Source: a virus
IMG/VR virus record: IMGVR_UViG_3300031507_000241
Coordinates: 1-22,675 of that record
DNA: 22,675 nt
Strand: one strand, 5' to 3'
The stretch's first letter is position 1. Each line of letters begins with the position of its first letter. Below are positions 6,469 to 14,300 of this stretch, in pieces. Made by a program: the position numbers and the translations under genes. The notes beneath the pieces are model-generated. The model saw only the letters and a list, made by a program, of their open reading frames with translations, had not been told where the DNA came from and ran no database searches.

Positions 6469-6844
6469 TGCGACTGTCGGGCTCGCACTGTGTGTCAAAG
6501 ACACAGTGGAGCTTGACTACCCTGACAAGGAAGGTTCGACGCTACGCCAACGGCTGCTCAACGCAGAGCGGCAAGCGAAGCGAAACGGCTTTCCAGTCAT
6601 CCAGGGCAAACAACATCAAGTGATCGTCCCGCCTCGCGCTGGGCAGATCGTGTGGGAAGCATTCTGGTCTCTCGACGAAGCGCGTCAGAGCCACGGATAC
6701 GGACCACAAAGACTTTCCAACGAAGAAATCTATGCGTGGACGCAGCTATACCAGCAGCGTTTGCAACTGTGGGAGATCAATGCGCTTAGGGCAATGGACC
6801 GAGCGTACTTGAATGCAGTCGCCAAGAAGAGCGACGAGGAATAA
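6464..6844 (+). CDS. T: Tail assembly chaperone T part of GT fusion
   Basis: This frame continues G after the slip at 6457-6463; with a +1 shift the full GT product is about 250 residues (124 from G, 126 from here). It opens VDATVGLALCVKDTVELD and ends VAKKSDEE. The middle (PPRAGQIVWEAFWSLDEARQ) and C-terminal helices are typical of T-type extensions, which bind the tube protein while G binds tape measure. Independent initiation is unlikely: the only candidate upstream of the conserved part is GTG 6506, which has no ribosome site and lies within a hairpin stem. The stop is 3 bases before the tape-measure ATG. Confidence 0.75.
   Translation, partial: VDATVGLALCVKDTVELDYPDKEGSTLRQRLLNAERQAKRNGFPVIQGKQHQVIVPPRAGQIVWEAFWSLDEARQSHGYGPQRLSNEEIYAWTQLYQQRLQLWEINALRAMDRAYLNAVAKKSDEE
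6486..6508 (+). other. Hairpin downstream of G-T frameshift site
   Basis: CACTGTGT (6486-6493) pairs perfectly with ACACAGTG (6501-6508) around GTCAAAG. An alternative register, with a TG bulge, gives 9 pairs and an AAA loop. It begins 22 bases after the slippery run, farther than usual for a stimulatory element, and it buries the GTG at 6506. Function is inferred only. Confidence 0.5.
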
Positions 6845-6847
6845 GCA

Positions 6848-9238
6848 ATGACAACGATCGTCGATCTGCAACTCAAGGCAGACAGTTCTCAAATCGACAA
6901 AGCAGCAGACAGCCTCAAGAAGGCCGGTGAAGCTGCGAAGGTCGTTGGTGGTATGCAAGGCGCTGTCGCTTCGGAAATCAAGAAGACATCCGACGCCTTC
7001 TTCCAGCTCGAAAAGAACGCATCGAAGGTCGGCTCATCGCTGCACGACGTTGCGGCCTCGTTCAATCCTCTCAAGCTCGCTGCTGGTGGTCTTGCAGGAA
7101 TCATCGGTGGTCTGACGCTCGGTGCGTTGCAGAGCATGGTGATGGGCGTCATCAGTGCCCGCGCTGAAATCTACAAGCTGAGCGAAACGACTGGACTTTC
7201 TGTCAGCGTCTTGTCTGGCCTGAAGAGTGTTGCGCTCGAAACCGGCACGTCGATGGATGTCATCGCAACGTTGACACAGAAGTTCAACGCTGCTGTCTCT
7301 ACGTCAGGCCGCGAGACATCGATCCAGAACACCGCATTCAAGAACCTTGGCATCAACCTCAAGGACACGAACGGCAACTTCAAGGACAGCATCACGCTTC
7401 AGATCGAGTCCGCGAAGGCCCTCAATGAGCACAAGGACGGCATCGAGAAGGATGCGTACTACATGGCGATCTGGGGCAAGCAAGCCATCGCCAACAAGGA
7501 CTACCTGAAGAACTTGGGTGAGCAGACTGAGGTTCACGGCAAGCTGACAGAAGAGCAGGCGAAGAAGGCCCACGACACTGAAGTTGCACTGGCGAAGCTC
7601 GGCAAGGCGACAAACGAACTCAAGGGCGAAGTCACCGATGCCACGCTGACAGCTCTGCTTCCATTCATCAGTGCGCTCAATGACGCATCGAAGGCTGCTG
7701 GTGGTCTGAACAATGCGCTGAACCCGAAGAACATCGACTTGCTGTGGATGTCTACGGCGAAGTACGGCCAAGCGATTGCGGACACCAAGAAGGAACTCGA
7801 AGACCTCGGCAAGGTAGGCCATTGGTACAACCTTGGCATGAAGGACGACCAAGCCTTCGTTGATGCACAGCGTCAGGTTCTCGAACAGCGTCTCAAGACA
7901 CTGACAGCGTTTCAAGGAAAGATCGACGCAGCCGCAGAGAAGGCTCGTGATTCATTCCGCAAGGCTGAGCACGGCGGTGATGGCTCCAAGCCTGTCCTGG
8001 CGAACATCAAGGACAAGGAAGTTCCTGGTGGTCACGAAGCACCTACCCCATCGGACTCTGGCTACGAACAGGCGAACAAGCGCGAAGAGGATACGGTCAT
8101 CAAGCTTCGTGCAGCGTATCAAGCGCTGTTCGGTATTCAGGGCAACGTCCACGCTCTCGAACTGCAAGCGTCGATCGATGCTGGTGACTTCAACGCCAAG
8201 TACAACAAGAAGAAGGAACTGATCAAGGAAGCCGCATCTGTTGAGCAGATTGCAGCGCTGAAGGCTAAGGCTGCAAACGCTGACTACCTTGAAGGTCTGA
8301 ACAAGGTCACGAAGGCTGAGAACGACCGTTGGGAAGCAGCAGAGAAGAGCGCCAAGGCAGAGCAGGAAAAGGTCACGCAGCTTCGCCAGACGAACGCACA
8401 GCAGGACATCGCGCGTGAAGTGCTCAAGGTCTACGGCAAGACGCAAGACGACGTAAACGTTGCGATTGCGAACTACAACGTTGCTCAGGCTGAAACGGCA
8501 CTCGTCATTGCGAGGGCATCTGGCGCAACGGAACAGGAAGTCTTCCAGCTTCAAGCAAAGCTCGATGCGCTGAAGGAAATCGCTGGTCTGACGGCCGATC
8601 AGAAAGACGGCAACGACGCTGAGACGAAGCGCCAGCAGACATTCAGCGCTGGCTGGTCGAAGGCGTTCAACGACTACAAGAAGAACGCTGCTGATGCATC
8701 GCAAGACGCAGGCAAGGTGTTCGGCTCGGTCACGTCGAAGATGGGTGACGCACTCTCAACGTTCGTCACAACCGGCAAGCTGGACTTCAAGGGTCTCGCC
8801 GCTTCGATCATCGCTGACCTCGCAAAGATCGCAGCAGAGAAGGCAATCGCCGGCCTCGTTGGCGCTCTGTTCGCTGACGGTGGTGCGTTCTCCAACGGCA
8901 CTCAGATGTTTGCAGATGGCGGTGTCGTCAACTCACCTACAGCGTTCGGCATGTCAGGTGGCCGTATGGGCGTGATGGGCGAGGCTGGACCTGAAGCAAT
9001 CGTTCCGCTCAAGCGTGGTCCCGACGGCAAGCTCGGTATCGGCTCAAACGGCAGCAGCGCTGCTGCACAGCCAAGCAACGTCAACATCGTTCAGAACATC
9101 TCGATCGGTTCGGTTGATAGCGCCGAGCGTCAGGCAGCGATCCTGAAAGCAATGCGCGATCAGACGGTCGCAATCACAAAGCAAGTAGTAGCCGATCAGA
9201 TGCGCCAAGGCGGAATGCTGAATCGCAAGGCCGCATAA
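6848..9238 (+). CDS. H: Tail tape measure protein, lambda H-like
   Basis: A 796-residue, largely alpha-helical protein, A/K/E/Q-rich, the longest in the tail-shaft part. Residues about 75-105 (GGLAGIIGGLTLGALQSMVM) form a hydrophobic membrane-type segment. The C-terminal 160 residues have the lambda-H-like signature: LDFKGLAASIIADLAKIAAE, then LFADGGAFSNG and FADGGVVNSPTAF, then MGVMGEAGPEAIVPL. The protein sets tail length and is expelled during DNA entry; at about 0.15 nm per residue it predicts a tail near 120 nm. The order after G/T and before M is the normal one. No lysozyme or peptidase motif is visible inside it. Minus-strand open frames here (for example 7952-8704) are codon-bias shadows. 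Confidence 0.92.
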   Translation: MTTIVDLQLKADSSQIDKAADSLKKAGEAAKVVGGMQGAVASEIKKTSDAFFQLEKNASKVGSSLHDVAASFNPLKLAAGGLAGIIGGLTLGALQSMVMGVISARAEIYKLSETTGLSVSVLSGLKSVALETGTSMDVIATLTQKFNAAVSTSGRETSIQNTAFKNLGINLKDTNGNFKDSITLQIESAKALNEHKDGIEKDAYYMAIWGKQAIANKDYLKNLGEQTEVHGKLTEEQAKKAHDTEVALAKLGKATNELKGEVTDATLTALLPFISALNDASKAAGGLNNALNPKNIDLLWMSTAKYGQAIADTKKELEDLGKVGHWYNLGMKDDQAFVDAQRQVLEQRLKTLTAFQGKIDAAAEKARDSFRKAEHGGDGSKPVLANIKDKEVPGGHEAPTPSDSGYEQANKREEDTVIKLRAAYQALFGIQGNVHALELQASIDAGDFNAKYNKKKELIKEAASVEQIAALKAKAANADYLEGLNKVTKAENDRWEAAEKSAKAEQEKVTQLRQTNAQQDIAREVLKVYGKTQDDVNVAIANYNVAQAETALVIARASGATEQEVFQLQAKLDALKEIAGLTADQKDGNDAETKRQQTFSAGWSKAFNDYKKNAADASQDAGKVFGSVTSKMGDALSTFVTTGKLDFKGLAASIIADLAKIAAEKAIAGLVGALFADGGAFSNGTQMFADGGVVNSPTAFGMSGGRMGVMGEAGPEAIVPLKRGPDGKLGIGSNGSSAAAQPSNVNIVQNISIGSVDSAERQAAILKAMRDQTVAITKQVVADQMRQGGMLNRKAA

Positions 9239-9247
9239 GGACAACCC

Positions 9248-9595
9248 ATGCCAGCAGCTCTCCCTCTCCAAGCATTCATCGCTCAAGCATCGCAGAACAC
9301 GACGCAATACAAGGTCCTCGAAGTCAAGTACGGCAACGGCTACTCACAGCGTGCAGGTGACGGCTTCAACAACAACCAAGCATCTTGGAGCATCGACTAC
9401 GGAACGATCAGCTTGGCTGACCTCACGACGATCCTGACTGCGTTCGACGCTGCGAAAGGGGTTGACTACTTCACGTGGACAGCCCCAGGTGATTCCGCTT
9501 CGAAGAAGTGGGTAGTCAAGCAACACACCCGCAAGTCAGTTTCTGGCTTGTTCTACACCCTGCAAGCCACTCTCGAACAGTGCTTCGACCTCTAA
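9248..9595 (+). CDS. M: Minor tail protein, lambda M-like
   Basis: The 115-residue protein has the M-family core: KVLEVKYGNGYSQRAGDGFN (about residues 22-41), a WSIDYGTIS strand, and a C-terminal strand ending ATLEQCFDL. M-type proteins (Phage_min_tail) cap the end of the tape measure and start the tail tip complex. It begins 9 bases after the tape-measure stop and ends 3 bases before the L start. Length is close to lambda M (109). Confidence 0.88.
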   Translation: MPAALPLQAFIAQASQNTTQYKVLEVKYGNGYSQRAGDGFNNNQASWSIDYGTISLADLTTILTAFDAAKGVDYFTWTAPGDSASKKWVVKQHTRKSVSGLFYTLQATLEQCFDL

Positions 9596-9598
9596 GCC

Positions 9599-10114
9599 AT
9601 GGCAATCCAATCCGACCTCAAGCAATCAGCGCTGCCGAACTACATCGAGCTGTTCGTGCTCGACCTCACACCTCTCGGCAGCACTGTGTTCTACCTCTCT
9701 CCAAGCACTGCAAACGGCGCATCGGCGATCAGCTTCGGTGGTCAGGTCTATACCCCAATGCCAATCACTGGCAGCGGCTGGGAGACAACGATCGACGGCG
9801 CAGCACCGCAACCTCTTCTCAAGGTCTCGAACGTCACGAAGTTCATCCAGAGCTATTTGACCTCATTTGCTGACCTCGTTGGAGCACGGATTACCCGGTA
9901 TCAGACGTTTGATAAATACCTCGATACAGGTTCATCGCCGGACTCGACCCAAGTGTTCAACACCTGTGTGTACGTGATCCAGCAGAAGACGAAGCAGAGC
10001 AAGTCCGAAGTTGAATTTCGCCTCTCTTCAATCATCGATGTCCCAACCATGAAGCTCCCCCGTCAACAGGTTCTCCGCGCAGAGTTCCCAGGTGCGGGTC
10101 TATTCCAAAAGTGA
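9599..10114 (+). CDS. L: Minor tail protein, lambda L-like, short form
   Basis: A 171-residue protein with L-type features: QSALPNYIELFVLDLTPLGS, SFGGQVYTPMPITGSGWE, a LVGARITRYQTFDKYLD segment, and a C-terminal LPRQQVLRAEFPGAG. Lambda L is 232 residues and its C-terminal part binds an iron-sulfur cluster through four cysteines. Here the protein ends soon after the place where that part would begin and only one Cys is present (FNTCVYVI), so the cluster domain is absent. It sits between M and K, where L nucleates the tail tip. No clear Shine-Dalgarno sequence precedes ATG 9599; translation may be coupled to M. Confidence 0.83.
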   Translation: MAIQSDLKQSALPNYIELFVLDLTPLGSTVFYLSPSTANGASAISFGGQVYTPMPITGSGWETTIDGAAPQPLLKVSNVTKFIQSYLTSFADLVGARITRYQTFDKYLDTGSSPDSTQVFNTCVYVIQQKTKQSKSEVEFRLSSIIDVPTMKLPRQQVLRAEFPGAGLFQK

Positions 10115-10117
10115 TCT

Positions 10118-10825
10118 ATGGATTTCCGTTCTTACTTTATCAGCAAGTGGCCCGAAGAGGCTGTCGGCTACCTCAAGGGTGGTCAGTTCTATCCGCTCGA
10201 GAACATTGCGGAAGACAAGCTGCACACGTTTGAAGTTGACCCTCTGTTCATGCTTGAAGAGCCGGAAGTCTTGCTGCACTCACACCCGACAGGTCATGAA
10301 GTTCAAGACCCGACTGTCGATCCACGTTCACCGTCGTACCTCGACCTCAAGCACCAGATCGCAACAGACATCGAGTGGGGCATCTGCGTCACCGATGGTC
10401 AGACGTGCGACGAGCCGCTGTGCTGGGGCAACTACGACAACGTTCCAGAGCTTCTCGGTCGTGAGTTCATCTTCAACCTCCACGACTGCCTGCCTCTCGC
10501 ACGTGACTGGTTCTACAAGAACCGTGGCATCAAGCTGCCGTTCCACGCTCACGACCCAATGTGGCATGAGCAAGGCGAGAACTACATCGAGGGTCTGTAC
10601 AAGGAATGGGGTTTCGAGCTCGTAGACCTGACGCAGCTGGAAGAGGGTGACGTTCTGTTCTACCAAGTCCGCTCGCCAGTCGTCAATCACGTCGGCATCT
10701 ATCTCGGCAACAACGAAGTGATCAGCCACTGGTTCGGTCGCGTCTCTTGCGTTGAGAGCTTCGGCAAGTGGGCATCACACATCAAATTCGCGGCTCGCTA
10801 TGTCGCACCAAAGGTCGCAGCATGA
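10118..10825 (+). CDS. K: Tail tip peptidase, lambda K-like (JAB + NlpC/P60)
   Basis: A 235-residue two-domain protein. Residues 1-100 form a JAB/MPN-type metallopeptidase with HSHP (54-57), S73 and D76 in the S-x-x-D arrangement, and E14 as the likely acid. Residues about 110-230 form an NlpC/P60 domain with Cys124 (NLHDCLPLARDWF), His191 (VVNHVGIYLGNN) and His204 (VISHW) as the catalytic set, and LEEGDVLFY before the His. K-type proteins trim or open peptidoglycan or process tail tip parts during assembly and entry. Both active sites look intact. It begins 3 bases after L and overlaps I by ATGA. Confidence 0.92.
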   Translation: MDFRSYFISKWPEEAVGYLKGGQFYPLENIAEDKLHTFEVDPLFMLEEPEVLLHSHPTGHEVQDPTVDPRSPSYLDLKHQIATDIEWGICVTDGQTCDEPLCWGNYDNVPELLGREFIFNLHDCLPLARDWFYKNRGIKLPFHAHDPMWHEQGENYIEGLYKEWGFELVDLTQLEEGDVLFYQVRSPVVNHVGIYLGNNEVISHWFGRVSCVESFGKWASHIKFAARYVAPKVAA

Positions 10826-11388
10826 GCGAAGTTCAAACAATCCACTTTCACGGCGAGGCTGCAAAGCTGTTCGGCAAGGTTCACAAGCTCGCAGGTGAAG
10901 ACCTTCCGAAGCTGTTCGCAGGCCTGACATCACAGCTCGGCCCTACGTTCAAAGAGTTCGTCCGCACGAATAGCTGGCACATCTGCGAAGGCAAGGTCAA
11001 GCAAGGCAACGATCTCGGCCAGGACGACATCAGCAAGAAGCTCAACGGTAAGACGCTGCACTTCCTTCCTGTCGTTCAAGGCTCCAACTCAGCTCTTCGA
11101 ATCATCGCAGGAATCATCTTGCTCGTTGCTGCGTACTTCGGCTACGGCAACTCATACACGGTCTCTCTCGGTATCTCGCTGATTCTTGGTGGTGTCACTG
11201 AGATGTTGACGAAGCCCAAGCTCGCATCACCCGGAGCTGTCAATGCGAATGACCAACGCGGCTCATCGATCTACAACGGCGCACTGAACGTAACAACGCA
11301 AGGTGGCCCGATTCCTCTGCTCTACGGCCGCGTTCAGCGTGCCTCGTCAGTTGTGATCAGCACTGACTTCTCTTCGGATCACCAATAA
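10822..11388 (+). CDS. I: Tail tip assembly protein, lambda I-like
   Basis: Start set at ATG 10822, which overlaps the K stop as ATGA; an upstream in-frame ATG at 10768 would lie inside K and is rejected. The 188-residue product has an N-terminal ubiquitin-like region (IHFHGEAAKLFGKVHKLAG), a hydrophobic middle of about 35 residues (ALRIIAGIILLVAAYFGYGN and SLGISLILGGVTEML, about 92-128), and the family signature NGALNVTTQGGPIPLLYGRV followed by SSVVIS. I-type proteins help J trimerise and fold, and remain in the tail tip of some phages. Its end is 2 bases before the J start. Confidence 0.9.
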   Translation: MSEVQTIHFHGEAAKLFGKVHKLAGEDLPKLFAGLTSQLGPTFKEFVRTNSWHICEGKVKQGNDLGQDDISKKLNGKTLHFLPVVQGSNSALRIIAGIILLVAAYFGYGNSYTVSLGISLILGGVTEMLTKPKLASPGAVNANDQRGSSIYNGALNVTTQGGPIPLLYGRVQRASSVVISTDFSSDHQ

Positions 11389-11390
11389 AC

Positions 11391-14300
11391 ATGAAGAACG
11401 ACATCGAACAAATTCTCGGCGCAGGTGGTGGAGGCGGTGACGCTCACACTCCAGTCGACTCGCCTAACTCACTGCTGTCGCTGACGACAGCTCGGGTCAT
11501 GTTCCTCACCTCTGACGGTGAGATTCAAGGTCTTGCTGACCAGACGAACAAGCTGAAGTCGGTCTACCTGAACAACGTGCCAGCGATGAACGCAGACGGC
11601 ACGCTCAACTTCGCTTCCGTGATCGTCGATGAGCGCTACGGCCTCCCATCGCAGTCCGTGATCCCAGGCTTCCCGTCTGTCTCTTCAGCTTTCAACATCG
11701 GCACGAAGATCACGGTCTCCGCACCAGTCATCTACACGTCATCCACTTCGGCAGTCGATGCAATCCGCGTGTCGATTCGTTTCCCTGCACTGTTCACTCA
11801 GCAGACGAACGGCGACACAACAGGCGCAACGGTCAACTTCCAGATTTACACAGCTCTCGGTGCAGGCTCGTACTCGCTGATCAAGGACGTCACCAAGACA
11901 GACAAGTGCACGTCGCCTGCTGACGTTGACTACCTGATCAACCGTCCTTCTGGCTCTGGTACATGGTCTGTCAAGGTCGTTCGTGTCACTGCTGACAATG
12001 TATCTACCACGCTGGCTAACGACATCTACTTCCAAGTATCGAATGAGCTGCAGTACGCAGTCCTTCCGTACAACAACCGCGCTGTCATCGGTCTGACCGT
12101 CACAGCAGCAGCAACGGGAACAACGTACCCACTCGTCTCGTTTGACTTGTACGGCCTGAAGGTCAAGGTTCCGTCGAACTACAACCCTGTCACTCGCGTC
12201 TACAGCGGCACGTGGTCAGGTACTTTTGCATCTTCGAAGCAGTGGACGAACAACCCAGCGTGGGTGCTCTATGACTTGCTGACGAACACAACGCACGGCA
12301 TGGGTCTCGCTGCGTCAGACATCGACCAGTACTCGTTCTATGACGCTGCTGTCTACAACGACGGTCTCGTTCCTGCTCTCGTCAACGGTTCCGTGAGCGG
12401 CACTGAGCCTCGCTACGTCTTCAACTACCAACTGATGGCACAAGACTCAGCATGGCAGACGATTCAGAACATCGCCGCTTCGTTCGGTGCTGTCGTCTAC
12501 ACATCTGGCAACCGTGCCAAGCTCGTTCAGGATCGTCCAACAGGCTTCTCGCGCCTTATCACGAACTCGAACGTAGAAGACGGTGTGTTCGAGTACACGT
12601 CATCGCAGCTGAACACTCGTCAGTCAGCGTGCAAGGTCTACTGGAACGATCCTTCTCAGAACTACCTGTCGATCCCTGCGTACTATGAAGATGCAGCAGG
12701 CACGACTCGCTATGGACTTGCAGTCCAGACCGTCACGGGTCTCGGTATCACTTCTGAAGGTCAGGCACTGCGTCTGGCGAAGTGGCACGTCGATACCTCA
12801 CTGAACAACACCGATGCTGTTGTCTTCAAGGTCGGCTTTGCTAACGCTGGTATGGAACCAGGCGAAGTCATCAAGATCGCTGACACAGACTACGGCCAGA
12901 CACTCGACCTCGAAGCGAAGGTTGTTTCCACGACCACCTCCACTGTCACCTTCGACCGCACGATCAACGTGACGAGCGGCATGGTGATGGACATCGTTGG
13001 CTCCGACGGCACAACGATCTACACGCGCACGATCACCTCAACCGGCGCGTTAGTTACGGTGTCGTTCTCTGGTGCTGCAATCGCTGTCTCGACGAACGCC
13101 GATGTTGTGTTCACGGGTGCTGTCTCTCCACGTCTGTTCAAGATCACTGACGTTAAGGAAGACGGCCCAGGCCACTACACAGTGTCCGCTGTCTCATACG
13201 ACCCGAACAAGTTTGGCCGTGTCGATAGCACACCTACCGGCATCGTTCCTACGTTCCAGGCACCAGCGCTGATTCCTTCTGCGGTATTGAACCTTGCGTT
13301 CCGTGAAGGCTCGACAAACAACAACGGCGTCATTCAGCGCTCGTTGATGGTCTCTTGGTCGCGTCCTGTCACAGGCACCGTCAAGGACTACCTGCTTCGC
13401 TACCGTCGTGCAAACACGTCGTGGGTTGAGGTGTACGTCAATGCTTCGTCGTATCAGCTCGACAACGTGCTCGAAGGTCAGTACGACGTTCAAGTATTCC
13501 CGCGCACGACGATCAACTCGATGGGTCCTTTGGCGACCGGCTCATACACGATCACGTCTGCTGGTGGTGGCACAACGCTTCTCAATGCACCTACGGCGCT
13601 GGCTCTGATCGGTGGTGGTACATCGTTCTCCGGCCAGGACATCAACTTCACATGGACGAATCCATCGACAAACGCCTCGATCGCTGCAACGTTGAAGGAC
13701 TTCGAAGTTCGATTCATTGAGACGACAGGCTCGACGACTGTTCGCACGGTGTACCTGCCGTACGTCAACGCTGGCGCTTCGCAGACAGGAAGCTACACGT
13801 ATGCAATGAACAACGCTGACGGCGGCCCACGTCGCACGGTTCAGGTTCAGGTTCGCTGCCGTGACTCAAACAACAACCTGAGCAACCCAGTTACCGCGAC
13901 GTTCAGCAATCCGGCACCAGCCGTTGTCACACCAACGATCAGTTCCGGCATCGGCACTACGTTCATCAAGATGACTCGTCCAGCTGATCCAGACTTCCAA
14001 GCGTTCCTGCTTTGGGGTTCCACAACTTCGGGCTTCACTCCTGCTCTTGGTAACCTGATCTACGAAGGTGACGGCTCATCGTTCACGCACGCTGGTCTGA
14101 CTGACTCAACAACTTGGTACTACAAGGCTGCAGCGTATGACTTGTTCGGCAAGGACTACGCCGGCACAGGCCTGAACGTCTCGACCCAAGTAAGCGCAAC
14201 GACATCTGCTGGCGCGAACGTCAACGAGTACGAACTGAACGGCGTCACTTGGACACCGAACTCACCATTGACGAATCAAGTCGCATGGTCAGCTTGCACG

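Noticed and set aside
7952-8704. 250-residue open frame on the - strand inside the tape measure gene
   Set aside because: Leucine/arginine-rich shadow of the coding strand; all confirmed genes here are on the + strand.
9912-9918. ATAAATA inside the L gene as a late promoter for K, I and J
   Set aside because: It encodes Asp-Lys-Tyr in a conserved-looking region, lies about 200 bases before K without a leader, and about one chance copy is expected in the window. It could still be active.
10768-10821. Longer N-terminus for the I-like gene
   Set aside because: The extra 18 residues lie wholly in K and do not resemble I proteins; the ATGA at 10822 fits the coupling seen elsewhere.
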